A stretch of 64,000 nucleotides of DNA from Nesterenkonia sedimenti (GCF_012641515.1 NZ_JABAHY010000003.1:186001-250000); one strand, 5' to 3'; positions 43,906 to 53,801 are shown, numbered from the stretch's first letter. The notes: generated by a model from the letters alone, not told the origin. Translations and numbers: made by a program.

Positions 43906-44751
43906 TCAGGCGTTGATGATGCCGAAGCTAAGCATGATGTAGACGAAGAGGCCCAGCAGGATCCGGTAGCCGACGAAGAGGTTATAGGTGTTGCGGGAGA
44001 CATAGTTGAGGAACCAGCCGATGATGACATAGGCGACTATGAAGCCGACGAGGGTGGCCACTGCGGTCTGGCTCATGGTGTAGGGCCCGGACTGTTCCCC
44101 GAAGGCTCCGATGAGCTTATAGAACCCGGAGCCGAAGACTGCTGGGATGGCCAGCAGGAAGGAATAGCGGGCTGCTGCCTCACGGGTGTAGCCCATGAAC
44201 AGGCCGGCGGTGATTGTGCCACCGGAGCGGGAGACTCCGGGGATCAGGGCCATGGCCTGGGCGAAGCCGAAGATGATGCCATCGCGGATGCTGAGCTTCT
44301 CCAGTGGTTTGCGCTGTTTTCCGAGGTGGTCGGCGAATCCCAGCAGGATGCCGAAGGCGATGAGCATAGTCGCCACGATCCAGAGGCTGCGGAAGGTGGA
44401 CATGATGAAGTCTTCCAGCAGCAGACCCAGCACCACGATGGGGATAGTGCCGACGATGATCAGCCAGCCCATGCGGGCATCGGGGTCGTTATGCGATCCG
44501 CCGCCGAAGACAGCGGCGAACCAGGCTTTGAGGATGCGCAGGATATCGCGCCAGAAGAAGACTAAGACGGCCGCCTCAGTACCGAGCTGGCTGATGGCGG
44601 TGAAGGCTGCACCGGGGTCTTGGGCACCGGGGAGGAATTCACCGACGATCCTCAGGTGAGCTGAGGAGGAAATGGGGAGAAACTCTGTGAGGCCCTGCAC
44701 CAGGCCCAGGATGATGGCTTCGATCCACTGCACTGGATGAGAGTACTCCAT
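43906..44751 (-). CDS. uppP: Undecaprenyl-diphosphatase (BacA family)
   Basis: 281 residues, about eight membrane helices, start with AGGAAAG upstream. The catalytic regions are complete: [20 protein letters not shown] near residue 16 (Glu-rich motif and SSSAH) and [18 protein letters not shown] near residue 165 (PGxSRSG). It recycles undecaprenyl diphosphate to the monophosphate for cell-wall synthesis and gives bacitracin tolerance. It lies 12 bases after a malate:quinone oxidoreductase remnant. Confidence 0.94.
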   Translation of the reverse strand: MEYSHPVQWIEAIILGLVQGLTEFLPISSSAHLRIVGEFLPGAQDPGAAFTAISQLGTEAAVLVFFWRDILRILKAWFAAVFGGGSHNDPDARMGWLIIVGTIPIVVLGLLLEDFIMSTFRSLWIVATMLIAFGILLGFADHLGKQRKPLEKLSIRDGIIFGFAQAMALIPGVSRSGGTITAGLFMGYTREAAARYSFLLAIPAVFGSGFYKLIGAFGEQSGPYTMSQTAVATLVGFIVAYVIIGWFLNYVSRNTYNLFVGYRILLGLFVYIMLSFGIINA

Positions 44752-44763
44752 CTTTCCTGCGGT

Positions 44764-45213
44764 TCACATCTCCAGCAGGGTGTTGACCTCCTGACGTGCC
44801 CAGACAGTTGCTGCCTCATCCCGGGTGAGGTCCAGTTCCCGGGCGGGCAGATAGTCGCGCAGCCGGGGACTGGAGGCCGTCTGCGGCAGCAAGCGCTCCA
44901 GTGCTGCCAGGGCCAGGGGCACCGCGGTGGAGGCCCCCGGTGATAGTTCCGGCTGGGGAGCTGATCAGTTCAGTGCCGAAGGTCAGCCTTCCGCCTCGCC
45001 GGGGGTCTGCTTTGACGATCTGGGCCCGTTGACCGGCGGTGATCAGCTGCCAGTGCTGCGGCTGGGCAGCGGGGAAGAATTCTCGAAGGGCTTCAATGCG
45101 CTGCCGGTGGCCTTTGGTCAGATCACCGATAAGCAGTTTAAGCAGGTTCAGATTCTGCACGCCCATCGCAGCCAGGGGCCAGAGGTTATCCGGACGCAGC
45201 TGCGGTCATGGCC
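44764..45213 (-). pseudogene. Malate:quinone oxidoreductase C-terminal remnant
   Basis: About 150 codons of the Mqo C-terminus: NLNLLKLLIGDLT, RIEALREFFPAAQP, LITAGQRAQIVKADP, RGGRLTFGTELISS. At about 44940 a small out-of-frame deletion removes the LLGASPG-type FAD-binding turn; the next frame resumes with PGASTAVPLALAALERLLP and ends properly at TGA 44764. The 5' side stops at about 45213, in front of the TetR promoter, so some 350 codons of the normal ~490-500 are missing. No intact mqo lies in the window; malate oxidation may rest on another copy or on malate dehydrogenase. Confidence 0.82.
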
Positions 45214-45277
45214 TGTCCTTCCGGGAATCTATTTGAACTGCACTTAGTACATTTACTTTGTACAGTAACATGTGGTT

Positions 45278-45931
45278 ATGGCTAGAAATCGGCTCAGCAG
45301 GCAGCGACTGATCTCGGCTGCCTTGGAGCTCATCGACGCCGAGGGCCCAGAGAAGCTCACCGCCCGCAAACTCGCATCCTCCCTTGGCGCCTCTCCGATG
45401 GCGCTCTACTGGCATTTCGATAACAAGGCCCAGCTGCTCGAAGGTGTGGGCGATTATTTGGTCAGCCTGATCACTCCCCCGGTCTCCCTTGACCAACAAG
45501 GCCAAAAGAACCCAGCGGACTGGGAGGAGACCCTTACTGCGGTGCTGCACAGTGTCATCGATGTGGTCCAGCAACATCCGCGGGCTGCAGACCTCGTCGT
45601 CCAGCGCCTGCTGTTCACCGCGCCTGGGCAACAGTTGGCAGAACAGGCTCTGCGCGCCCTTGAGCAGGCAGGCCTCGATGAGGCCACCGCCGTCGTCGTC
45701 GCCCGTCATGGGTTGCGAGTGGCCACCACGGTCGGGACAGAGCGGCTCTTCACCGGCTCCCCGAACAGTGATAATCCAGGTCAGGAAGAACCGCGAGAGG
45801 TCAGTTTCGACCAATCAGTCCAACCCGCCTTGGCAGCCAGCTCAGATTGGTTGCACCGGGCCACCCCACCCGAGCTCTACCGGGAGACTGCAGTCAATCT
45901 ATTTATCGCCGGAGTCCGAGCACTGAGCTGA
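45278..45931 (+). CDS. TetR family regulator
   Basis: 217 residues from ATG at 45278 (GTG at 45272 possible). The N-terminal helix-turn-helix is ISAALELIDAEGPEKLTARKLA, then LGASPMALYWHFDNKAQLL, as in TetR and related tetracycline-type regulators (TetR_C-like C-terminus). Upstream is AT-rich with two GTAC-containing repeats (45248-45266). No target gene is beside it: the flanking genes are pseudogenes (mqo remnant, phzF), so it may have lost its local target. Confidence 0.87.
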   Translation: MARNRLSRQRLISAALELIDAEGPEKLTARKLASSLGASPMALYWHFDNKAQLLEGVGDYLVSLITPPVSLDQQGQKNPADWEETLTAVLHSVIDVVQQHPRAADLVVQRLLFTAPGQQLAEQALRALEQAGLDEATAVVVARHGLRVATTVGTERLFTGSPNSDNPGQEEPREVSFDQSVQPALAASSDWLHRATPPELYRETAVNLFIAGVRALS

Positions 45932-45974
45932 ACATCCTGTGCCCGGGATGAGGACAGTTTTTAGACTTCCTGGT

Positions 45975-46501
45975 ATGACACAGCCTGAGGTTTCACGGTG
46001 GGCAGCCTTCACCTCTGATCCGGATGGCGGGAATCCCGCTGGTGTGGTCATGAATGCCGGTGGCCTCACCGAGGGGCAGATGTTGGGCATCGCCCAGGAG
46101 GTGGGGTTCTCCGAGACAGCGTTTATCCGTTCCTGGGATCCCCCGAGCGCGCGGTTTTCGACGGTTTCAGCTTTGACCCCGATGCGCTCAGGGCGTTGAT
46201 GGATCAGCAGGACTGGGCCGGTACGGTCACCGTTCTCTGGGCCGAATCCACCGGGGTTTTCCAGGCGCGGAACCTCTTCCCGGTCGGGGAGATCACCGAG
46301 GACCCGGCCGCTGGATCCGCGGCAGCCTCGACTGGGGCGTATCTGCGGCAGCTTGGCCTGGCAGGAATCGACGATGACGGGGGCTTCGGTGAACTGCTGA
46401 TCCGGCAGGGTATGCACGTGGGCCGGCCCAGCCGATTGCAGGTGAGCATTCCGGAATCCGGGGGCATCACGGTCACTGGTGCCGCTGTGCCGCTTAGCTG
46501 A
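45975..46501 (+). pseudogene. PhzF family isomerase, collapsed by deletion
   Basis: From ATG at 45975 the N-terminus is clear (WAAFTSDPDGGNPAGVVMNA … AQEVGFSETAFI), with the catalytic-Glu segment in GFSETAF. At about 46137-46145 the frame breaks; in the next frame PERAVFDGFSFDPDALRALMD, VFQARNLFPVGEITED and DPAAGSAAASTGAYL belong to the second half of the protein. The middle third, including the CGHAT motif, is missing. Total coding length is about 175 codons against some 280 in intact PhzF proteins. The 3' end overlaps the next, convergent gene by eight bases. Confidence 0.82.
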
Positions 46502-47162
46502 AGTCGAGGTCGATATCCCCGCCGCCGTCGAGCAGCCAGTTATAGCGCAGACGTAGGGCACGTTCGACGGAGGCCAGAATCGCCCCGAAGATCAGCACGC
46601 CGTTGAGCCAATCGGGGATCTGGATCGGTGAGACCCAGGTGCCGGTGTACTGAGCGACGATGTCCCAGCTGGTGACCATCTCCACCAGCTGGGGGATGCC
46701 CAGGATAAAAGCAACGATCAGCACCACCAGGGAAGTTACCCCGAGCAGTCGGCTCAGCCCCGGCCTGTTCTGTTCCAGCCGGGCACGATGACCTTCGGCA
46801 GAGCTCGGTTCCGGGACCAGAGGGTGTTCCACTCCGCTCTCACTGTGGAAGTGGCAGTGTTTGAGCCCCACCGGCCCCATCTTCACCTGGAGGGTTCCGC
46901 CGGGTACGGGGAATGCCGCCGGGAGTTTGGAGTGGGCGTGGTGTTTGCCGTCGAGGTAGAGATCCGCTTTAGCCTCACTGAAGAAATAGGTCCAGTAGTC
47001 GACGTCGACCGCATAGCTGTGGCGTTCGCCCTCGTGATCTGTGGTCTCGAAGTAGTAGAGGGCCCGGGATAACATCTGCCACCAGCGGTAGCGTTTCAGG
47101 GCATGGCCATCCCCGGGCTTGATCCTTTTGACCGCCCTACGCTGCCGCCAGTCCTTGAACAT
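46494..47162 (-). CDS. Hypothetical membrane protein
   Basis: 222 residues. The N-terminal 130 residues are soluble and basic-start (MFKDWRQRRAVKRIKPGDG), with a beta-rich part (YYFETTDHEGERHSYAVDVDYWTYFFSEAKADLYLDGK) split by loops and a His-rich stretch (LKHCHFHSE). Two membrane helices lie at about 142-163 and 187-205. Similar architecture is found in conserved corynebacterial hypotheticals; no function known to me. Confidence 0.7.
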   Translation of the reverse strand: MFKDWRQRRAVKRIKPGDGHALKRYRWWQMLSRALYYFETTDHEGERHSYAVDVDYWTYFFSEAKADLYLDGKHHAHSKLPAAFPVPGGTLQVKMGPVGLKHCHFHSESGVEHPLVPEPSSAEGHRARLEQNRPGLSRLLGVTSLVVLIVAFILGIPQLVEMVTSWDIVAQYTGTWVSPIQIPDWLNGVLIFGAILASVERALRLRYNWLLDGGGDIDLDFS

Positions 47163-47196
47163 GCCTCAAGGTTATCCACCCCGGTTTCGCAGGGGA

Positions 47197-47541
47197 TCAT
47201 TCCTTTGACTGATCTTTAGAGTGATCCGCGGGTTTCACTAGCTTCGTGACGCCCGGTTGATCGTCGGCATCGATATCAATATCTGCGCCGTCAATATAGG
47301 CATCCAGGAGGTCGGTGACCCGCTGGGTGTCCTGGATGGCGAGGCTAGTGAATCCCTTCTCGATCAGCGCGTAGGTGGTCTCTGCGACCAGTTCGAAGAT
47401 TTCTCGGGATTCCCGGGTGTTGACTCCCAAACCCACCACAGTGGCGTCCCCGGCGGCATCGCTGATGGTCGCCGGTGAGAGCCCTGTCGGCTGGTGGGTC
47501 AGCAGTTCGGTCAGTGGGTTCGTGAGCCGTTGTGGTTCCAT
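47197..47541 (-). pseudogene. Erythromycin esterase-like N-terminal fragment
   Basis: 114 residues (start at ATG 47541 uncertain). DATVVGLGVNTRESREIFEL and ALIEKGFTSLAIQDTQRVTD, then LLDAYIDGADID match the start of erythromycin esterase family proteins, where the text is ALGENTHGSREIFEL. The catalytic Glu and His of that motif are Val and Arg here, and about 300 downstream residues are missing. It is probably the remnant of a gene cut off after the first quarter; a short stand-alone protein with other use is less likely. Confidence 0.65.
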
Positions 47542-47601
47542 ACCTGCGAGTCTTGCCCTTGAACATTGGTTGAAGGCAAGACCCACAGGTAGGCGATCCG
47601 G

Positions 47602-49107
47602 TTACATATGTCCTTCGGCCTGGAACTTCTGGTGCCAGCTCAGTGCCTCGGCCAGCAGATGCGGGGTGTGCTGGCCGTTGGGGTTCTCAGCCACCGCACG
47701 GTCGAAGTAGTCCTGCAGGCCATCCCGGTAATCGGGGTGGGCGCAGTTGGCGATGATCCGCCGGGCTCGTGCTGTGGGCGAGAGTCCGCGCAGATCGGCC
47801 AGGCCCTGTTCGGTGACCAGGATCTGGGTGTCATGCTCGGTGTGATCGGTATGCGAGGCGAAAGGCACAATCGCCGAGATCGCCCCGTCCTTCGCGGTGG
47901 AGGGTGAGACGAAGAAGTTGAGGTAGGCATTGCGGGCAAAGTCTCCGGAGCCGCCGATGCCGTTGATCACCGAGGAGCCCATCACGTGGGTGGAGTTCAC
48001 ATTGCCGTAGATATCAGCTTCAACCATGCCGTTGATGGCGATCAGGCCGAGTCGGCGGATCACCTCGGGGTGGTTGGAGATCTCCTGGGTGCGCATCAGG
48101 ATCCGACCTTTGTACTCCTCGGCCTTGGCGTTGAAGGCCTCGGCCCGTTCGGCCGAAAGGGAGAACGATGTCGCTGACACCGCAGTGAGCTTGCCGGTGT
48201 CGATGAGGTCGAGCATCCCGTCCTGGATGACCTCGGTGTAAGCGGTGAGGTTCTCGAATTCGGAGTGGGCGAACTCGGCCATCACCGCGTTTGCCACATT
48301 CCCAACCCCGGACTGGATGGGCAGCAGATTCTCGGGCAGCCGATCGTGCTGGATCTCATGACGGAGGAAGTCGACCACATGTTCTGCCATCGCCTTGGAG
48401 GACTCATCCGGGGATTTGAAGGGCAGATTGCGGTCAGGGGCGCTGGTCTCGACGATGGCGACGACCTTGTCAGCATCCACCCGCAGATAGGGGTCTCCGA
48501 TGCGCTGCATGGGGTCGAGGATCTGGATGGGCCGGCGCTCGGGAGGCAGGCGGGTGCCGTAGTAGACATCGTGGAAGCCCTCATAGGCGCGGGGGTGCCA
48601 GTCATTGACCTCGAGGATGACCTTATCGGCCAGTTCCAGCCAGGACTTGTTATTGCCCACCGAACTTCCCGGCACCACCATGCCGTTGGGCAGTACGGCG
48701 GCGACCTCGACGACGGCGACGTCGATATTCCCGTAGAAGCCGAACCATGCCTGCTGGGCGGAGTGGGAGAGGTGGGTGTCGACGTATTCGGTGGCACCGG
48801 TGTTGATCGCCTTGCGCAGCGCCGGATCGGACTGGAAGGGCAGGCGCTTGCGGATGGCTCCGGCCTCGGCGAGCACGCCGTCGAGTTCGGGTGCGGTGGA
48901 GGCGCCGGTGAACAGTTCGATGCCGAAGTCCTCGCCGCGTTCCTGTGCGGCTTTGGCGTTCTCAGCAATGGCGGCCGGGACTGCTTTGGGGTATCCGGCT
49001 CCGGTGAAGCCGCTCATGCCGACGCGGTCGCCGTCGTTGATATAGGTCGCAGCTTCCTCAGCGGAGGTGACCTTGCTGCTGAGCACAGGGCAAGTGATTC
49101 GGGTCAT
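47602..49107 (-). CDS. Succinyl-CoA:acetate CoA-transferase (ActA/Cat1 family)
   Basis: 501 residues from ATG at 49107, nearly the length of C. glutamicum ActA. VGMSGFTGAGYPKAVP near residue 30 and LFTGASTAPELDG near residue 65 are in the N-terminal domain; GVGNVANAVMAEF near residue 265 and the catalytic Glu region YTEVIQDGMLDLID near residue 285 lie in the second. It exchanges CoA between succinyl-CoA and acetate or propionate, activating the acids imported by the MctC-like symporters or forming acetate in overflow. No AT-rich strong promoter is evident in 49108-49250. Confidence 0.93.
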   Translation of the reverse strand: MTRITCPVLSSKVTSAEEAATYINDGDRVGMSGFTGAGYPKAVPAAIAENAKAAQERGEDFGIELFTGASTAPELDGVLAEAGAIRKRLPFQSDPALRKAINTGATEYVDTHLSHSAQQAWFGFYGNIDVAVVEVAAVLPNGMVVPGSSVGNNKSWLELADKVILEVNDWHPRAYEGFHDVYYGTRLPPERRPIQILDPMQRIGDPYLRVDADKVVAIVETSAPDRNLPFKSPDESSKAMAEHVVDFLRHEIQHDRLPENLLPIQSGVGNVANAVMAEFAHSEFENLTAYTEVIQDGMLDLIDTGKLTAVSATSFSLSAERAEAFNAKAEEYKGRILMRTQEISNHPEVIRRLGLIAINGMVEADIYGNVNSTHVMGSSVINGIGGSGDFARNAYLNFFVSPSTAKDGAISAIVPFASHTDHTEHDTQILVTEQGLADLRGLSPTARARRIIANCAHPDYRDGLQDYFDRAVAENPNGQHTPHLLAEALSWHQKFQAEGHM

Positions 49108-49270
49108 CGGTGTATTTCTCCAGTAGGTACATCGGGCCTGAGCCTGTGGTGACACAGACCTCCCTACCCTATGCCCCATGTCACGCTCGTGGTCCAATTT
49201 TGACCGCTCATGACGCAAAATCGACCGTTCATCATGTTTCGAATCACATTTGAACGCGGGGTTGCGCCGG

Positions 49271-49867
49271 TTACGAGGCCTTCAGGAGGCTCCGCAGGGT
49301 CTCGTAGAGCAGAGGTTTTTCGACGGCGACCTCGAAGCTCTCATCAGTGCCGACCTGACCGGCGAAGCCGTCGATGATCACCATGACCCAGGCTGCCAGG
49401 CGTCCCGCACTGAGGTCAGTGCGCACCAGCTCCGCCTGCTGGGCCCGGTCGAGCCATTGGGTAAGCGCTTCGCGGTTATTGCGACCCAACTCAGCCAGCA
49501 GAGCTTGGACGCGCTCCCCGTGCCCTGGGCTGTTGACCGCGGAGATGAAACCGGCCGCACGGGGGTCCTCCAAATCGGCCAATTCGTGGTCGACGTATTC
49601 CCAGATGACCCCGAGGGGGTCGGTGCGCTCGGCCCGTTGGGCGAAGAATTCCTGGGCCTCGGTCAGTGAGAGCTGCAGGATCCCCTCGAGGAGGTCAGAT
49701 TTTTTCGGGAAGTAGTGGAAGAAAGTCCCAGAGCTGATGCCCGCCTCGCGGCAGATTCCGGCAGTAGTTGCCCCGGCATATCCCTGGCGGGAAAAGACGG
49801 TGAGACCGGCGTCAATGATCTGCAGGCGGCGCGCCTGATGGCGGTCTGGATCAATGGGCCGTGCCAT
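49271..49867 (-). CDS. TetR family regulator
   Basis: 198 residues from ATG at 49867 with GGAAGGAGG upstream. Helix-turn-helix: IIDAGLTVFSRQGYAGATTA and GISSGTFFHYFPKKSDLL. It is divergent from the membrane protein gene at 49956, and a perfect inverted repeat AGAGT-ACAC-ACTCT lies in the gap, so it very likely represses that gene and itself. The ligand is unknown. Confidence 0.9.
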   Translation of the reverse strand: MARPIDPDRHQARRLQIIDAGLTVFSRQGYAGATTAGICREAGISSGTFFHYFPKKSDLLEGILQLSLTEAQEFFAQRAERTDPLGVIWEYVDHELADLEDPRAAGFISAVNSPGHGERVQALLAELGRNNREALTQWLDRAQQAELVRTDLSAGRLAAWVMVIIDGFAGQVGTDESFEVAVEKPLLYETLRSLLKAS

Positions 49868-49927
49868 ATCGGCACCTCCTTCCCGAGGGACTGATTGCCA
49901 CCCCATTCTCACATTATCCCTATTATT

Positions 49928-49941
49928 AGAGTACACACTCT
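49928..49941. promoter_or_regulatory. Probable TetR operator
   Basis: AGAGT-ACAC-ACTCT, a perfect inverted repeat between the divergent tetR and membrane protein genes. It lies just before a TAACCT -10 candidate of the rightward gene. Confidence 0.7.
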
Positions 49942-49955
49942 GCTAACCTGAGCTC

Positions 49956-50978
49956 ATGCTTCCACTGCGACAGAGAATCCTGCCGATCCTGGGGGTGCTG
50001 CTGGCTGCACCTATCACTGCGGAGTTCCTTCAGGCGTATCTGACCCTGACCGGGGAGACCCTGATGCTGGTCTGGGCAGTGGTTTTCCTGGCACCGCTCT
50101 ACGGAGGGGCCGCCCTGCTGATCCGAGAGGTCACCGTTCGCTGCGGCGGCGGATGGGCAATGACCCTATTACTGGCGGCTGCCTTCGGTATGGCGCTTCA
50201 GACCGTGGTGGATCTCTCGATGTTCGCCGAGGACTCACCGGATGTTCCGTACTGGTCGCAGATCCGTGAACCGACTCTGATCCCGGGCCTGGAGGTCAGC
50301 GCCTTAGCGGGCCTATCCTGGATGCTGGGGCATGTGATGCTGAGCGTCGCTGCACCCCTAGCCCTGCTCTACGCTCTGGCTCCGGCCCATCGGGGACGGC
50401 CTCTGCTGGGGCGGATCGGCATCCCCGCCTTCACCGCCGCCTGGTTCTTCCTCGCCTGGCAGATTCACCTCGATGCCCAGGAGATGTTCGGGATCACCGC
50501 CACACCTACCCAGTGGGTTGGCTCCCTGGCCGTCGTCGTCGTTCTGATTGCTCTGGCTTGTCTCCCCCGCTTCATCGGGCAGAGGCGAGAGCCGGCGAGT
50601 CCGGCAGGTGATCTGAGGCGTATCCCCCTGGGGGTGGTGGCGGTGGCAGCGATTCTGCTGAAGATTGCTATGGACCTCATGCCTTCCACCTGGGCTGGCT
50701 TCAGTGCTCTGGTGGCGCTGACCACGGTCACAGCCATCGCCTTATTGATGGCTGACAGGCATCTGAACTGGGGGCCGGCGGAGATCGGCATGCTCGGCAT
50801 CGGGGTGATCATCGGTGCAATCCTCATTGGCTTCCTCGCACCCCTGCCGCCGGGGGTGAGCATGGCCGCGAAGCTGACTCAGAACAGCATTCTGTTGGTG
50901 GCCGCAGTGGGGCTGCTGGTGTTCACCGCCCGGCGCACTGGACGTGAACACCAGAGGGCACCGGAACCGGTGAAGTGA
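49956..50978 (+). CDS. Polytopic membrane protein under TetR control
   Basis: 340 residues with about nine to ten membrane helices over the full length and hardly any soluble part. AEFLQAYLTL near residue 22 and LIREVTVRCGGGWAM near residue 55 are the most distinctive bits; I recognise no transporter family signature. TAACCT lies six bases before the ATG, indicating a leaderless mRNA. The divergent TetR and shared operator suggest an inducible resistance or efflux function. Confidence 0.75.
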   Translation: MLPLRQRILPILGVLLAAPITAEFLQAYLTLTGETLMLVWAVVFLAPLYGGAALLIREVTVRCGGGWAMTLLLAAAFGMALQTVVDLSMFAEDSPDVPYWSQIREPTLIPGLEVSALAGLSWMLGHVMLSVAAPLALLYALAPAHRGRPLLGRIGIPAFTAAWFFLAWQIHLDAQEMFGITATPTQWVGSLAVVVVLIALACLPRFIGQRREPASPAGDLRRIPLGVVAVAAILLKIAMDLMPSTWAGFSALVALTTVTAIALLMADRHLNWGPAEIGMLGIGVIIGAILIGFLAPLPPGVSMAAKLTQNSILLVAAVGLLVFTARRTGREHQRAPEPVK

Positions 50979-51065
50979 ACCGGTGGTGAAGGTTCTTCGA
51001 CCAACTCCTGAACTGGTCCCGCGACTGATCTGATACTCCGATTGCGGTGCCTAGACTAGGTGTCG

Positions 51066-53051
51066 ATGACTGCATCGGAGCACCGTTTTTCGCTGACCAT
51101 GACCGCCATCGCCTCCGCCGCCGCGCTGCTGCTGACCAGCTGCGCAGGGGATGACTCACCTGAGGAGGGCACCGATTCCGACGCCCAGGCAGAGGGCACC
51201 GATTCCGACGGCGCAGACCCCGGCGAGGGCGACCAGCTGGCGATTCTTGCCATGAACGACTTCCATGGTGGGCTGGCCACCGCCCGCGAACTGGCCTGCA
51301 CTGTTGAAACTCAGCGGGAGGCTTATCCCGATCATCTGCTGGTCTCAGCAGGCGACGACGTCGGGGCCAGCCAATTCGAGTCCTCCATTCAGGATGATGA
51401 GCCGACACTGGATTTCTTCAATGCCCTGGAGGTGGATGCCTCCGCGCTGGGCAATCATGAGTTCGATGAGGGTTACGCCGATATCACCGATCGGCTCCAG
51501 CCCCATGCTGAGTTCGACCACCTCTCGGCAAACCTTTTCGAGGCCGATAGTGATGAGCGGGCCGCCGATCCCTATGAGATCTACGAGGTCGGTGGTCTTG
51601 AGGTTGCGGTCATCGGCGCCGTCACCGATGACACCCCGGAATTGGTCGTGGCCGAAGGTGTCGCCGATGTGGAGTTCCGCGATCCCATTGATTCGGTCAA
51701 TGAGGTGATCGCGGAGGAACTGGAGGAGGTCGACGTCGTCGTCGCGGCCTTCCATGAGGGTTCACCCAGTGACGCGGACTGGGGCGAGGTGCCCGAGGAC
51801 GACTGGGCCCAGCGGCTGCAGCAGGATCTGGCCGAGGAGGTCGACGTCGTTCTCGATGGTCACACTCACAACGAGTACGGCTACCTCGCAGAGGGGCTTG
51901 CGGTGGTGCAGACCGGGGCGAATGCCGCGAATCTGGGGCAGGTTCTGGTGACCGTTGACCCCGAGACCGGTGAGGTCACCGCTCATGAGCCGGAGCTGCT
52001 GCCGGTGGCCGATGCTGATCTGGAGGCCTGCGCAGATTTTGAGCGCTTCACCGCCGCTGAGGAGGTTGTCACTGCCGCTGAGGACTATGCCGAGGAGGCC
52101 GGCAGTGAGGTGCTGACCGGTCAGGAGGGTTATCTGACCACCGCCTGGGGTGCTGATCGGGCGGAGTATGTCGATGGCATCTGGACAAGTGATGAGGCCG
52201 GCCACGGTGATGAGCGGGGCTATCAGTCGGTGCTGGGTGGTTTCACCGCCGATTTCATCCAGGAGCTGGACTGGCCTGAGGAGATCACCCCGGATTTCTC
52301 TCTGATCAATGCCGGTGGCATCCGGGACGATATCCGCCAGGATGACTCCGGTGAGGTCACACTGCGCGATGCCTTCGGGGTGATGCCCTTCAATAACCGG
52401 ATGAGCGTGGTGGAGCTGACCGGTGAACAGGTCTATGACCTCTTGGAACAGCAGTGGGGTGAGGAGGGCTACCACCAGCTGGGCTTCTCCTCAGCGCTGA
52501 GTTACACCTTCGATGAGGAGGCAGAAGCCGGGGAGCGAATCACCTCGGTCAGTGTGGACGGAGAACTGGTTGATGAATCCGGGACCTACTTAGTGGGCGT
52601 GCAGGAATTCCTGGCCGATGGCGGCGATGGGTTCACCGTGCTGGCTGAGGGTCAGGATCGGCATAACACTGAGATCATCGACTCCGAGGTCTGGCCCGAT
52701 TACCTCAGTGAGCAGGAGACCTTGGATCCCGATTACGGCCAGCGGGCCGTTGAAGTCTCTGGCTTTGACCCGGCTGAACCGGTCTCCCCCGGTGATGAGC
52801 TGAGCTTTGAGGTCGGGGCGGTGCACAGTATGAGTCTGGGAGCCCCGGAGGTCATCGAGGTGCAGGCCGTGATTGAGCAGGGCGAGCAGGAGCATGAGCT
52901 TGCAGCTGCCGACTACACCGTCGAGGAAGGCCAGGGCTCCGCTGAATTCACCGCGGATATCCCCGGGGAGCTGGAGTCAGGCGATGCGGTGCTGGTACTG
53001 ACCGGTGATACCGGTGGCACCAGGGCTGAAGTTCCGATCACTGTGGAGTGA
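51066..53051 (+). CDS. Secreted 5'-nucleotidase / UDP-sugar hydrolase family lipoprotein
   Basis: 661 residues from ATG at 51066 (GTG at 51060 possible; a TAGACT box seven bases upstream suggests a leaderless mRNA). The signal peptide ends in a lipobox (LLLTSC). An acidic linker precedes the metallophosphatase domain: AMNDFHGG, SAGDDVGAS, ALGNHEFDEGY and LDGHTHNEY supply the metal ligands. The C-terminal 5'-nucleotidase domain has INAGGIRDD and DAFGVMPFNNRM plus the FLADGGDGF stretch. It should release nucleosides and phosphate from nucleotides at the cell surface. A beta-rich tail ends the protein. Confidence 0.92.
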   Translation: MTASEHRFSLTMTAIASAAALLLTSCAGDDSPEEGTDSDAQAEGTDSDGADPGEGDQLAILAMNDFHGGLATARELACTVETQREAYPDHLLVSAGDDVGASQFESSIQDDEPTLDFFNALEVDASALGNHEFDEGYADITDRLQPHAEFDHLSANLFEADSDERAADPYEIYEVGGLEVAVIGAVTDDTPELVVAEGVADVEFRDPIDSVNEVIAEELEEVDVVVAAFHEGSPSDADWGEVPEDDWAQRLQQDLAEEVDVVLDGHTHNEYGYLAEGLAVVQTGANAANLGQVLVTVDPETGEVTAHEPELLPVADADLEACADFERFTAAEEVVTAAEDYAEEAGSEVLTGQEGYLTTAWGADRAEYVDGIWTSDEAGHGDERGYQSVLGGFTADFIQELDWPEEITPDFSLINAGGIRDDIRQDDSGEVTLRDAFGVMPFNNRMSVVELTGEQVYDLLEQQWGEEGYHQLGFSSALSYTFDEEAEAGERITSVSVDGELVDESGTYLVGVQEFLADGGDGFTVLAEGQDRHNTEIIDSEVWPDYLSEQETLDPDYGQRAVEVSGFDPAEPVSPGDELSFEVGAVHSMSLGAPEVIEVQAVIEQGEQEHELAAADYTVEEGQGSAEFTADIPGELESGDAVLVLTGDTGGTRAEVPITVE

Positions 53052-53093
53052 TCCCCTGGCCGCCGGTGGGCCCGGGTATGAAAATATGTGCTC

Positions 53094-53696
53094 ATGCCCA
53101 AGAAGGTTGACCACCAAGAGCGTCGGGAATTGATTGCGGCCGCATTGATGCGGGTCGTGGCAGATCAGGGCCTGGAAGCCGTCAGCCTGCGTCAGGTTGC
53201 TGCCGAGGCCGGAGTGACCGGAGGGATGGTCCAGCACTATTTCCCGAATAAGGACGCCATGATGGACTTCGCCATGGCGGCTGCCAGCTCCCGCTATGAG
53301 CAGCGGATCGGGGCTGCCACGGCCGAGCTGGGCGAGGCCCCCTCACCAGTTCAATCGGCAGAGACAATATTGGGCTGCTTGCTGCCGGCCGATGAGCAGG
53401 GACGACGCGACGCTCGGGTTGCTTTGGCGTTTATGTCCTATTCGGCCGTGCGCAAGTCAGCCTCCGAATCTTTGGCGGCTGACAATACGGGCATGCAAGG
53501 GGTTATCGCCGATCTGTTGCGCTCGGCCCAGGCATCAGGGATGGCCCCTGAGGATCGCGACCCGGAGGCAGTCGGGGTTGCGCTGATGGCGCTGACCGAT
53601 GGCTTGAGCATCCACATCATCAGCGCCGGACTGTCACATCAGACCGCGGCACAAATCCTGCGATCTGAGGTCCGCCGGGCCTTTGGCGAGGCCTAA
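53094..53696 (+). CDS. TetR family regulator (BetI-like)
   Basis: 200 residues from ATG at 53094 (GTG at 53088 possible). Helix-turn-helix: IAAALMRVVADQGLEAVSLR and AGVTGGMVQHYFPNKDAMMDF, of the BetI/TetR_C_6 type. Two TTGCA/TGCAA-type palindromes follow directly in the gap before the SnoaL-like gene, so it probably controls that gene. TATGAAAAT before the start fits a -10 box for a leaderless or short-leader mRNA. Confidence 0.9.
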   Translation: MPKKVDHQERRELIAAALMRVVADQGLEAVSLRQVAAEAGVTGGMVQHYFPNKDAMMDFAMAAASSRYEQRIGAATAELGEAPSPVQSAETILGCLLPADEQGRRDARVALAFMSYSAVRKSASESLAADNTGMQGVIADLLRSAQASGMAPEDRDPEAVGVALMALTDGLSIHIISAGLSHQTAAQILRSEVRRAFGEA

Positions 53697-53716
53697 CCCA
53701 GGGTTCACATTGCACT

Positions 53717-53766
53717 TGCATTGCAAAACGCTCAAACTCTGCGTAGTATTTATTGCAGTCGCAATG
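53717..53766 (+). promoter_or_regulatory. Pair of palindromic operator-like sites
   Basis: TTGCA-T-TGCAA (53717-53727) and ATTGC-AGTC-GCAAT (53753-53766) lie between tetR and the SnoaL-like gene, sharing the TTGC core, and flank a TAGTAT -10 candidate (53745-53750). They look like binding sites of the upstream TetR protein. Confidence 0.6.
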
Positions 53767-53801
53767 TAAAAATCGTTGCCCTAGTGAATGGAGCCGCAGA
53801 G

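Noticed and set aside
45248-45266. Operator palindrome upstream of the TetR gene at 45278
   Set aside because: Repeated GTAC text is present but the arms do not form a consistent inverted repeat.
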